Shown in pieces: positions 46,332 through 54,325 of a stretch of 64,000 nt of DNA (position 1 is the stretch's first letter; every line of letters starts with the position of its first letter). This DNA is from Planococcus plakortidis (GTDB taxonomy: Bacteria > Bacillota > Bacilli > Bacillales_A > Planococcaceae): contig NZ_CP016539.2 of NCBI RefSeq assembly GCF_001687605.2, forward strand, positions 2,262,501-2,326,500, read 5' to 3'. Position numbers and translations under genes: made by a program. The notes beneath the pieces were generated by a model. That model did no database searches. It was not told where the DNA came from and saw only the letters and a list, made by a program, of their open reading frames with translations.

Positions 46332-47339
46332 TCAAACCTCGCTTACCTCTTTCGCCGGCCGCTTCCGGTATGCCGGGAAAAACTCATCCGTAACGGCAGT
46401 GTTCGCTTCCCGGCAAAGCCTTCTGTAGACTTCTTCATTCCATACTTTCTGGCCGCTATAAAATGAAAAACTCGTCTGGCGCGCGAATTGCTGCTTGAAC
46501 CGAAGCAAATTATCGTCGGGGCTATTAGTGCGCCCGCCCCCTCCATGGATCAGGCTGATGCCGTGTTCTTTAGCCCAGAGGACTGTTGCATACTGCATGA
46601 TATAAACCGGCGATAGATGATGGAACGCTTCATATGTTCCAGATAAATGCGTATGGATCAAATCATTGTAGGCAAATTGCAGTTCCATGCCGATCACTTC
46701 GCCCCCATAAAGCGCTTCGACGAGCAATAGCTTCTCGCCGAATGACTCGAGCAATTGACTGAAATACTTTTCGCTGAAGTAATAGAATGAATCGGCATGA
46801 TTGCGGTCCATCGTCGCAAAATAAATCCGCTGGAATTCCTTTAGGTCGCGCGGCCCGAGGGTCACACGGAATTCGACGCCATCGCGCAATGCTTTGCGGA
46901 TGTTCTTGCGTGCCGAAGCACTGAACTCCGCTTTTACCGGATCATCGTAAGCGGAAATCGCTGTACCGACCGTATCGCGTAAGTAGCGCACTTCGTAGCT
47001 CTTTTCGAAATCCTGCGCATTGCCGAGCACCGGATGGAAACGGATGAACTCACTGACCACCCTTTCCGATTCGCAATAAGCAGCGAATGCTTCCGTAAAA
47101 GCGGATGCCAGCTCTTCCCGATGTTCCGGTTCACACCCCGTCATCAACGGGCCACCGTATCCATATGGCGTCACGATGTCGAAGTAGCGTTCAGACCCGA
47201 GCAAAATCGGAATCTCCCTCTTGATAAACATATGCCGCACGTGCCCAAGCGGGTGATCGAACTCGAATACTTGGCACACGCCTTTCTCTATTTCTTCATA
47301 CAACTTTCCATAACGTTCATCGAAATAAAGATCCCCCAT
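46332..47339 (-). CDS. FemAB-like GNAT aminoacyltransferase homologue (paralogue 1)
   Basis: 335 aa from the ATG at 47339, the second of two adjacent ATGs behind AAGGAAAAG. It has FDIVTPYGYGGP, FIRFHPVLGNAQDFEKSYEV, EFSASARKNIRKALRDGV, FQRIYFATMDRNHADSFYYF, THLSGTYEAFHHLSPVYIMQY and LIHGGGGRTNSPDDNLLRFKQQF. It is the first gene of the tandem, 110 bp downstream of a promoter of the shared TTAACC type. It lacks the long coiled-coil arm of true FemA/B that contacts tRNA, so an acyl donor other than aminoacyl-tRNA is possible. Confidence 0.82.
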   Translation of the reverse strand: MGDLYFDERYGKLYEEIEKGVCQVFEFDHPLGHVRHMFIKREIPILLGSERYFDIVTPYGYGGPLMTGCEPEHREELASAFTEAFAAYCESERVVSEFIRFHPVLGNAQDFEKSYEVRYLRDTVGTAISAYDDPVKAEFSASARKNIRKALRDGVEFRVTLGPRDLKEFQRIYFATMDRNHADSFYYFSEKYFSQLLESFGEKLLLVEALYGGEVIGMELQFAYNDLIHTHLSGTYEAFHHLSPVYIMQYATVLWAKEHGISLIHGGGGRTNSPDDNLLRFKQQFARQTSFSFYSGQKVWNEEVYRRLCREANTAVTDEFFPAYRKRPAKEVSEV

Positions 47340-47450
47340 CATCTTTTCCTTCTTTCTCGTTGTAGGTTGCGGATGATTCCGCCCCACTGTATTGTGGAGC
47401 TCCTGGCATTGCATGCACTCCTTTCCGAATGGAAGCTTTCATTAGCACCT

Positions 47451-47482
47451 ATCCTAAAAGACCCAGGTTAAAGACAGGTTAA
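47451..47482 (-). promoter_or_regulatory. Promoter of the FemAB-like operon with TTAACC direct repeats
   Basis: On the minus strand: TTAACC, TGTCT, TTAACC, 9 nt, TAGGAT. Identical in spacing to 43489-43520. Confidence 0.65.
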
Positions 47483-47559
47483 ACGCGATGACATTTTTTA
47501 AAAGGCGTATATATAGACAAAAATGCCCGAAAAGGGGACAACATTCTTTGCGAAACTGA

Positions 47560-48096
<537 letters not shown>

Positions 48097-48100
48097 AAAA

Positions 48101-48130
48101 AGAGGCTTCCGGTTGGAGGCCTCTTTTTTC
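48101..48130 (+). terminator. Terminator of hmoB
   Basis: AGAGGC / GCCTCT stem followed by TTTTTT. Confidence 0.7.
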
Positions 48131-48192
48131 TATGGAGAACTATGTGAATACATCGATGTGTTTGAAGAGCACTCCCCCTCCAGATCAAAAAG

Positions 48193-48222
48193 AAAAAACC
48201 GCAGCAGCTGCTGCGGTTTAAC
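48193..48222. repeat. Left copy of a duplicated terminator hairpin
   Basis: AAACCGCAGCAG / CTGCTGCGGTTT followed by AAC. The same hairpin plus AAC is present at about 48647-48674, where the TTTAAC tail contains the stop codon of the ATP-grasp gene. The left copy therefore duplicates the end of a gene that is not there. Confidence 0.75.
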
Positions 48223-48648
48223 AGAGTGTTGAACAAGTCTATGAACAGCTATAAATTAGAGTGAAAATTATTTTTCTACATTTTATAAATCAAAGGTCTA
48301 TCTAAGTATTTGGAGAAGCGTTTGATCGGAAAACATTCTGCTCAATAATGCTACGCATTACTTCGCAAAGATAAGGTCTCCCGTAGGTCGATCTTATCTT
48401 TCCTGCGGGAATAGCGGGTTTGAGAGACCCCACAGGCAATGAATGAGCGAAGCTATGCTGAGCCTATTCATTTGCGACGCATCTGCTGGCAGATGTGGGA
48501 GCAAGCGGGTTTTCTGCGATGCTCGAACGTAGTGAGAGTTGAGCACAAGGGTTTTCGGTAGCGGCCGAGGAGGCTCGATTCCCGCCCGCGGAAAGCGATC
48601 AATAAGCTTCGGAAAATACGGCTTCTTACCTTTCTCGACAGCCTGAAA
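48222..48648. repeat. MITE-like intergenic repeat, copy 2
   Basis: About 427 bp, same orientation as copy 1 and nearly identical along its length (scattered substitutions only, mostly near the ends). It has the same imperfect terminal inverted repeats, and duplicated hairpins flank it. It lies between convergent hmoB and the ATP-grasp gene. The high identity implies recent spread or gene conversion. Confidence 0.8.
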
Positions 48649-48674
48649 AACCGCAGCAGCTGCTGCGGTTTAAC
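48646..48674 (-). terminator. Terminator of the first ATP-grasp gene (right copy of the duplicated hairpin)
   Basis: AAACCGCAGCAG / CTGCTGCGGTTT stem, T run on the minus strand. The outer arm includes the stop codon at 48670-48672. Confidence 0.8.
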
Positions 48675-49923
48675 TTACTTTCTCCCCGGCCAAATAGCGC
48701 GCAAGCACCATATCCTCGCCGCTTTCCGAGATGACTTCGAGCTTCCGGTTGATCTCGCGGATCGTCCCATTCAATTCCTCCATCGTCTGGCAGACGATAT
48801 TGAAACGGCCCAGCATCTGCGAGTAGGAGCCGGTTACAGTGATCTCATCGCCCACTTTACGCGTAGGCACCCAGGAAATGACGGGCGGCAAGTCCATGAT
48901 TTCTTCCAGCCCGCGGATCTCGCGGATCGTTCCCGGACCGAGCAGCACCGATAGATTGCATGACGGGTAGCGCATATAGCCATCATCGAAATTGCTTAGA
49001 TCGTACTGTGAGATGTCTTCCCCCACGGCAAAATCGAGCATCATTTCCAGCAAATTGACATCGGTCTGGCGCTTGATGATCTGGTAATGCTGTTCCCCGC
49101 TCAACCTGTAGCCCATCTCGTAAATGAAGAATTCCCCGTTGTCATAAAGCGACTGGATCAGCACAAGCCCGTTCTTCAGCCCCATGCCTCTCAGCATTTC
49201 ACGGAGATTGGCGTCATGTTGCGCGATGAATTCGGCGAGATGGCTGGACGGATAGATCGTCGCGATGGGCAGGGGCGGGCTTTGGTGTCCTTGGTTATAG
49301 ACAAACCGGTCAGTCACAGCGGATAAGATCACTTCCCCGTCTTGTAATGTGTAGTACATTTCGACACCATGGTTCGTATCGATGAACCGTTCGACAAGAA
49401 CACGGCCGTGGCGCGAAAAGCGTTTGGCTTTTTCGGCCGCTTCGTAGAGTTCCGCTTCATTTTGGCAGACAGTGATGCCTTTGCTGGCGTAGCTGTCGAC
49501 CGGTTTGACGATGACCGGATAGCGAACCGGCACCCCATCTCCTTTTTCGTACTGCTCGATGACCGGCACATCGAACCGCCGGCAGAACTCCTTGAACCGG
49601 TCTTTGTTGGAACTTATCTCCAAATGCTCTTTCGTGGCATAAAACGGCAATCCAAGCCGTTCAGTCAGTAATTGGGCATTCCACGTGTTGATGTCGTCAA
49701 AAGCCGTCAGGACGCCGTCCACTTGCTCTTTTCTTGCCATATTTTCAAGCGCATCAATATCTGCCGTGCTGATATGGTAAGCTTTGTCGGCATTTTTCTT
49801 TGCCGGCGACTCCTCATTATTATCCGTGACGATTGTGTACAGGCCCATGTTTTTAGCGGTTTCGACTACATCGACCATATGCGTGATGCCGCCGAGAATA
49901 AGCAGCTTCTTCTGTTTTCCCAC
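48670..49923 (-). CDS. ATP-grasp ligase, paralogue 1
   Basis: A 417-aa ATP-grasp enzyme; the superfamily joins a carboxylate (as acyl phosphate) to an amine or thiol. The N-terminal pre-ATP domain is KKLLILGGITHMVDVVETAK. The ATP-binding region has FPVIVKP-type YPVIVKPVDSYASKGI and RVLVERFID, and the metal-site end is FIYEMGYRLSGEQHY, where the usual Asn of E-x-N is Gly. A C-terminal domain of about 100 residues carries a VTGSYSQMLGRFNIV motif. The start is GTG at 49923 with AAGGGGGG 8 nt ahead. The closest relative in the window is 51250-52518. An aminoacyl ligation role is inferred from the FemAB neighbours. Confidence 0.85.
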   Translation of the reverse strand: MGKQKKLLILGGITHMVDVVETAKNMGLYTIVTDNNEESPAKKNADKAYHISTADIDALENMARKEQVDGVLTAFDDINTWNAQLLTERLGLPFYATKEHLEISSNKDRFKEFCRRFDVPVIEQYEKGDGVPVRYPVIVKPVDSYASKGITVCQNEAELYEAAEKAKRFSRHGRVLVERFIDTNHGVEMYYTLQDGEVILSAVTDRFVYNQGHQSPPLPIATIYPSSHLAEFIAQHDANLREMLRGMGLKNGLVLIQSLYDNGEFFIYEMGYRLSGEQHYQIIKRQTDVNLLEMMLDFAVGEDISQYDLSNFDDGYMRYPSCNLSVLLGPGTIREIRGLEEIMDLPPVISWVPTRKVGDEITVTGSYSQMLGRFNIVCQTMEELNGTIREINRKLEVISESGEDMVLARYLAGEKVS

Positions 49924-50093
49924 GGGAAACACCCCCCTTATCGATATCCAGGCATTATTGACTATAAACCTCAACATTCATTTGAAAAACATCCGTATAT
50001 CTTGTTCATTTGTAGAACAAATTTACCAACCGGGGTATCGTTTTGTCAATCTAATAATCAGAAAAAAATAATATTTCTTCCTATTTAATATGT

Positions 50094-50125
50094 TTTACTT
50101 CTTTTTAACCCGGAGAGCATAGGGT
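50094..50125 (+). promoter_or_regulatory. Promoter of the fourth FemAB-like gene, weak TTAACC-repeat type
   Basis: TTTACT, 5 nt, TTAACC, 9 nt, TAGGGT. The first repeat is degenerate, but the spacings equal those of the other three promoters of this region. Confidence 0.5.
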
Positions 50126-50168
50126 GAAGACAGACATCATCCCATTTATTCTAAGGAGGCAAAGACCC

Positions 50169-51158
50169 ATGGCAGTACCTACGAAGCAAGCGGTTCCCGA
50201 TATCTTCTTTACGCCCGAATGGAACACGGCATATGCCCGACACGAAGGAGGCGAATTTCACCAATTCGAATGGAAAAGCGCACGCGGGCATATCATCTAT
50301 CCTTTCATCAAACGGCCGGTACCGCTTTTGGAAGGGTGGTTCGATACGATCACCGCATTCGGCCAAAGCGGCCCTGTCATACTCCATGCCGAAGAGGGCC
50401 AGCGCAGCGCATTGGTCGACGAGTTCGATGCAGCATTCCAGGATTTTTGTGAACAGCAGCATATCGTTTCCGAATACATCCGTTTCAGTTCCTGGGTCAA
50501 GAATGCGGAAGATTTCTTTCCGTTATACGGTTTGGACATGCGCGGCATCGTCATGTACATCGATTTGACGGTCGACGATCCTTTCCGCTACGAATTTTCT
50601 TCCGCTGCCCGCCAGCAAGTGCGCCGGGCGTTAAAAAACGGCGTCACGGTGGAATATGATTTCACGGGAGAGACCTTGGACGATTTCTGCCGGCTATACG
50701 CCCTTACCGCTGACCGCAATGAGTTTCCGGATCATTACTTATTCGATCCCGACATGCTGAAGGAATCCTTCCGGCATCTCGAAGGCAAGCAATTCCTGCT
50801 CAACGCAAAATTCGACGGCAAGACCGTCTCGTCTGCATTGATCGTCCACCATGGCGATTATATGCATTATCACCTGGTCGCGAATGACCCCGAGTATTTC
50901 CGCTGTGCCGGCAATTCGTTGATCATGGCGGAAGCTTGCCGTTACGGAAAAGAACACGGTTTTTCCGAATTCCACTTGGGCGGCGCTTCGACCGAAGCCT
51001 TATACCGCTTCAAACGCCGCTTCACCAAGACCGAACCCCTTGAGATCCTCACCGGCAAGCGCATCCGCAATAGTGGCATATACGGCAGGCTGACCGAGCT
51101 GAAACGGCTCCAATGCGGCATCGAAAATACCGGCCACTTCCCTTTATACAGAGGATGA
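50169..51158 (+). CDS. FemAB-like GNAT protein, divergent fourth member
   Basis: A 329-aa protein of the same superfamily as the tandem at 44-47 kb but clearly more distant: FDTITAFGQSGPVILH, IVSEYIRFSSWVKNAEDF, YEFSSAARQQVRRALKNGV, FCRLYALTADRNEF, MHYHLVANDPEYFRCAGNSL (start of motif), FHLGGASTEALYRFKRRF. The GGGRT element of the paralogues is GGAST here. The start ATG at 50169 has AAGGAGG 9 nt upstream. It lies between and divergent from the two ATP-grasp genes, suggesting that it uses or supplies their product. Confidence 0.8.
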   Translation: MAVPTKQAVPDIFFTPEWNTAYARHEGGEFHQFEWKSARGHIIYPFIKRPVPLLEGWFDTITAFGQSGPVILHAEEGQRSALVDEFDAAFQDFCEQQHIVSEYIRFSSWVKNAEDFFPLYGLDMRGIVMYIDLTVDDPFRYEFSSAARQQVRRALKNGVTVEYDFTGETLDDFCRLYALTADRNEFPDHYLFDPDMLKESFRHLEGKQFLLNAKFDGKTVSSALIVHHGDYMHYHLVANDPEYFRCAGNSLIMAEACRYGKEHGFSEFHLGGASTEALYRFKRRFTKTEPLEILTGKRIRNSGIYGRLTELKRLQCGIENTGHFPLYRG

Positions 51159-51199
51159 AAAAAAGCGCCTGACCCGCATTTAGGGTCAGGCGTTTTTTT
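51159..51199 (+). terminator. Terminator of the fourth FemAB-like gene
   Basis: CGCCTGACCC / GGGTCAGGCG stem followed by TTTTTTT. Confidence 0.88.
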
Positions 51200-51209
51200 G
51201 TGACGCTAA

Positions 51210-51240
51210 AAAGCAGCGGGAATCATGCCCCGCTGCCTTC
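51210..51240 (-). terminator. Terminator of the second ATP-grasp gene
   Basis: GCAGCGGG / CCCGCTGC stem followed on the minus strand by TTTTTAGCG. Confidence 0.8.
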
Positions 51241-51249
51241 AGCCATATT

Positions 51250-52518
51250 TTACGGGATCTTCACTTTTGCCGGCTGGAACCGGGCCATGATCATATCGCT
51301 GCCGTCTTCAGAACGGATGTGCAGCGTCCTATAGATTTGTTCGATCGTTTCCAGGAGGGCTTGCTGGGATTCCGCGACCACATTAAAGCGGCCGAACATT
51401 TGCGAATAGGAGCCCGTCCGCTCGATCGTCTCGCCTTCAGACCTGTTAATGACGCAGGAAACGACTTCCGGCATCGCTTTCACTTCCTCCAATCCCCTGA
51501 TGTCCGCAATCCTTCCAGGGCCGAGCAAGATCGGCAAATTGGCGGAAGGATGGGGCATCGGGGCCCCGTCGAATTGTTCGATCGGATGCTTCGCCGTATC
51601 TTTGCCGACCGAAAAGTCGAGCATCATCTCCAGTAGATGGACGCCTGTCTGTTTCTCGATGATGTGATAATGCTGCTCGCCACTGAACCGGAAGCCCATT
51701 TCGTACACATAGATCTTGCCGCCATCGTACAGCGTCTGGATAAACACCAAGCCATTAGTGATGCCGATATTGCGGATCATGTCGCGCACCGCCGGATCGA
51801 CTTCTTCGATATATTTCTGTTGGTGCTGTGAAGGGAATAGCATCGCCACAGGGAGCGGCGGATGTTCTTTGGACTGTTTATGGGTAAAGCGGTCCGTGAC
51901 GGCAGTCAGGACGAGATGGCCATCCCGCGCGGTATAGAACGCCTGGACGCCGATCTCCGAATCAACAAAGCGCTCGAGAATGACCTTGCCCGACTTTGAT
52001 TCCCCGACTGCCTTTTCGACCCCCTTTGTAAGTTCTTCTTCCCGGTAACACACTGTAATCCCTTTGCTCGCGTAGCTATCGACCGGCTTGACGATAACCG
52101 GAAATTCCACCGGCGGAAGCTCGAGATCTTGTGCCGGGTCGCATTCGTATTCCTCGATGACCGGCACGCCGAATGTCCGGCAATAGTCCTTGAAACGGTC
52201 TTTATGCGAAGTGACTTCAAGCTGTGCAGGCGTCGCATAGAACGGCAAATGGAGCGTCTTGCACAGGGTGACTGCATGCCAGGTGTTGATATCGTCAAAA
52301 GCGGTAAACACCCCATCGACCTGTTCCTTCCTGCCGATTTCAGCAAGCTTCTGGATATCGGCAGTACTGATGTCATACGACTGGTCGGCAATTTTCTTCG
52401 CTGGCGAACCGGCCATATTATCGGTGACGATCGTATAATAGCCCATGCGTTTGGCCGTCTCGACTACATTGACCATATGGAATGTGCCGCCAAGGATCAA
52501 AATTTTCTTTTTATCCAT
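51250..52518 (-). CDS. ATP-grasp ligase, paralogue 2
   Basis: 422 aa, colinear with 48670-49923: KKILILGGTFHMVNVVETAK, FPVIVKPVDSYASKGI, KVILERFVDSEIGVQAFY, YVYEMGFRFSGEQHYHII, TGSYSQMFGRFNVV. Two intact paralogues argue for two different substrates or two successive ligations. GTGGAGGG is upstream of the ATG. Its upstream region has a sigma-A-like TTGACC-17-TATTTT but not the shared TTAACC repeat pair. Confidence 0.85.
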   Translation of the reverse strand: MDKKKILILGGTFHMVNVVETAKRMGYYTIVTDNMAGSPAKKIADQSYDISTADIQKLAEIGRKEQVDGVFTAFDDINTWHAVTLCKTLHLPFYATPAQLEVTSHKDRFKDYCRTFGVPVIEEYECDPAQDLELPPVEFPVIVKPVDSYASKGITVCYREEELTKGVEKAVGESKSGKVILERFVDSEIGVQAFYTARDGHLVLTAVTDRFTHKQSKEHPPLPVAMLFPSQHQQKYIEEVDPAVRDMIRNIGITNGLVFIQTLYDGGKIYVYEMGFRFSGEQHYHIIEKQTGVHLLEMMLDFSVGKDTAKHPIEQFDGAPMPHPSANLPILLGPGRIADIRGLEEVKAMPEVVSCVINRSEGETIERTGSYSQMFGRFNVVAESQQALLETIEQIYRTLHIRSEDGSDMIMARFQPAKVKIP

Positions 52519-52666
52519 CCTAAACCCTCCACTTCGCAGTATTTGTACGCAAAAAGCATAAGTCCTAATTCAAAATAACTAATTCACTCCATGACTGTAA
52601 TACAAAAATACCAACTAAAAACAGAAAGGTCAATAAAAATCTGAAAATTCAGGTATAAATTCTCCT

Positions 52667-54190
52667 TTAACTTAAAGGTGTCGTATGCGAAACCATCCAA
52701 CTTTTATCGCTTCTATTGTAGTAAGCGGTAATTTTATAGCCGATTCCCGCCGGTGCGAGCACGCCTTCGCTGCCCGGGCGGTTATTGACTTTGGCGTTAT
52801 CGCAGACAAGCCGCACTTCCTGGCCGCCGCTATGTTCGACGAAAATCTCCACTTCTTCGCTGAATTTATGTGTCGGTGCTGGCGGCAACTTGACGGTTTC
52901 CGTTTCTGATGCGCCGTTTTTCCTGTTGACAGTGATCCGCGGCTCGTCTTTCATATCGAGCGGCGAACGCCCTCCTTCCGGCACGTATTGATGCAGGCGG
53001 CCATTGTAAAGGATGCTCGTCGTATCATATTGGTATTCTTCGTTGTATAAAGACGTAATGGAAGCGAGCCCATCCCCCATGCCATCACGCGGTTTCGCAA
53101 GGAGCGGTTCGATGATGCTGAGCCCCGCTGCATAATCGAGCAAGACATTCGCGTAGCCGTTGTTCTCGAAGTAGCTATGATTGATGCTGCCGGAGTATGC
53201 AGGTGTCGTGTTGATCGCGCCGCTGCCGATGTGGATGCCTGCGATGCCGTTCGAATCGAAGTTGCCGCCCTGGATGTGGTGGCCATAAAGCCCGCGCACC
53301 ATCAGGCCGGTCGCTGCATTGCCGACGAAATGGCAATCATAAATCCCGTAGACGTTATTGTCGCTGCCGCGGTCCGTCTGCAAGCCACAGCCAAGATGGA
53401 TCTTATACGGCGTCCCCGGTGAAATCGTCTCTTTCAAAGGCGGCGACACGGTGATGCTGCGCGGGCCGACTTCATCGATATGGTAAACCGAGCCTTCGCC
53501 TTTTCCTACTTTAAAATAAGCGCCGACGTGGACGTCCCGTGCTGCGGGGTCGAGCTTCATGAATGAAATATTCGTCCCTCTCCCCGAAGCGCCACTGCCT
53601 TCGATCACCGAGCCGTTTTGGGAAAACTGGCACAGCCGGTCGAACACGCAAAGGTTATTATTGCCTTCTTCCAGGATCTGCAACCCGTGGACAGCCCCCC
53701 ACATGAATGCGGCTCCTGAGAATAATTTATCGCGGACGTCACTGGCGACCATACACACTTTCACGAGTTGTGTGTAGCCGTTTTCGGGATCGGTCCCCAT
53801 GAACTGGATGCCTTTGACCGACCCGCTGCCGCCGCGCATGCGCACCAGATAATCCATCGGCTCGGACGGTGCGATTCGCGTCGTCTCCGAACTATGCCCG
53901 ATCCATGAAACAGTCGCGCCCGCTCCCCATTCCGGCACCTCTATAGGTCCGCTGATGCGATACAAGCCCGGCGGAAAGAACAGATTGCCGCCTTTTAAAG
54001 TGCCATAGGCGGCATCAACCGCTTTTTGCAGCGCTTTCCGGTCATCGGCTTTGCCGTCTCCGATTGCCCCATACGCTTTCACGTTGAATAATTGGTCCGC
54101 CGTCTTTTTCGGGCTCCACATTTCGCGGACGATATCTTCTTTATTGCGCGGAGGCAATTCCTTGTCTCTCGCCTTTTTCCAAAATGCCAT
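52667..54190 (-). CDS. Right-handed beta-helix (pectate-lyase-3 superfamily) protein
   Basis: A 507-aa protein. FNVKAYGAIGDGKADDRKAL at about 35-55 is the classic start of the Pectate_lyase_3 fold, and the middle holds repeated coil-forming segments (GIYDCHFVGNAATGLMVRG, GGNFDSNGIAGIHIGSG, INHSYFENNGYANVLL), as in polysaccharide lyases, epimerases and tailspikes. No signal peptide is visible; the start MAFWKKARDKELPP is charged. A C-terminal beta domain follows residue 400. It may act on the cluster's glycan or be exported by another route. It has its own TTAACC-type promoter 40 bp upstream. Confidence 0.82.
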   Translation of the reverse strand: MAFWKKARDKELPPRNKEDIVREMWSPKKTADQLFNVKAYGAIGDGKADDRKALQKAVDAAYGTLKGGNLFFPPGLYRISGPIEVPEWGAGATVSWIGHSSETTRIAPSEPMDYLVRMRGGSGSVKGIQFMGTDPENGYTQLVKVCMVASDVRDKLFSGAAFMWGAVHGLQILEEGNNNLCVFDRLCQFSQNGSVIEGSGASGRGTNISFMKLDPAARDVHVGAYFKVGKGEGSVYHIDEVGPRSITVSPPLKETISPGTPYKIHLGCGLQTDRGSDNNVYGIYDCHFVGNAATGLMVRGLYGHHIQGGNFDSNGIAGIHIGSGAINTTPAYSGSINHSYFENNGYANVLLDYAAGLSIIEPLLAKPRDGMGDGLASITSLYNEEYQYDTTSILYNGRLHQYVPEGGRSPLDMKDEPRITVNRKNGASETETVKLPPAPTHKFSEEVEIFVEHSGGQEVRLVCDNAKVNNRPGSEGVLAPAGIGYKITAYYNRSDKSWMVSHTTPLS

Positions 54191-54229
54191 GATTGTGCCG
54201 CCCCTTTACTTACTGAATGTCGTACGACG

Positions 54230-54261
54230 ATTCTACCTGCTATATGTTAAAAATCGGTTAA
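54230..54261 (-). promoter_or_regulatory. Promoter of the beta-helix gene with TTAACC/TTAACA direct repeats
   Basis: On the minus strand: TTAACC, GATTT, TTAACA, 9 nt, TAGAAT. Same spacing as 43489-43520 and 47451-47482. Confidence 0.65.
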
Positions 54262-54279
54262 AAAGTTTCAAAAGAAAAA

Positions 54280-54316
54280 GCAGTCCCTTATCCGGCTGCC
54301 TGCCGGCGGGAACTGC
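54280..54316 (-). terminator. Terminator of the amidase operon
   Basis: GCAGTTCCC / GGGACTGC stem with one bulged base, followed on the minus strand by TTTTTCTTTT. Confidence 0.75.
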
Positions 54317-54325
54317 CCGATCCAC

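Noticed and set aside
44228-47339. Naming the tandem paralogues femX, femA and femB
   Set aside because: They lack the coiled-coil arm and the typical length of about 420 aa, and sit in a glycan cluster rather than near peptidoglycan genes.
52525-52535. TAGGAT just before the second ATP-grasp gene as another member of the shared promoter set
   Set aside because: It overlaps the start codon itself and has no TTAACC repeats at the required distance.
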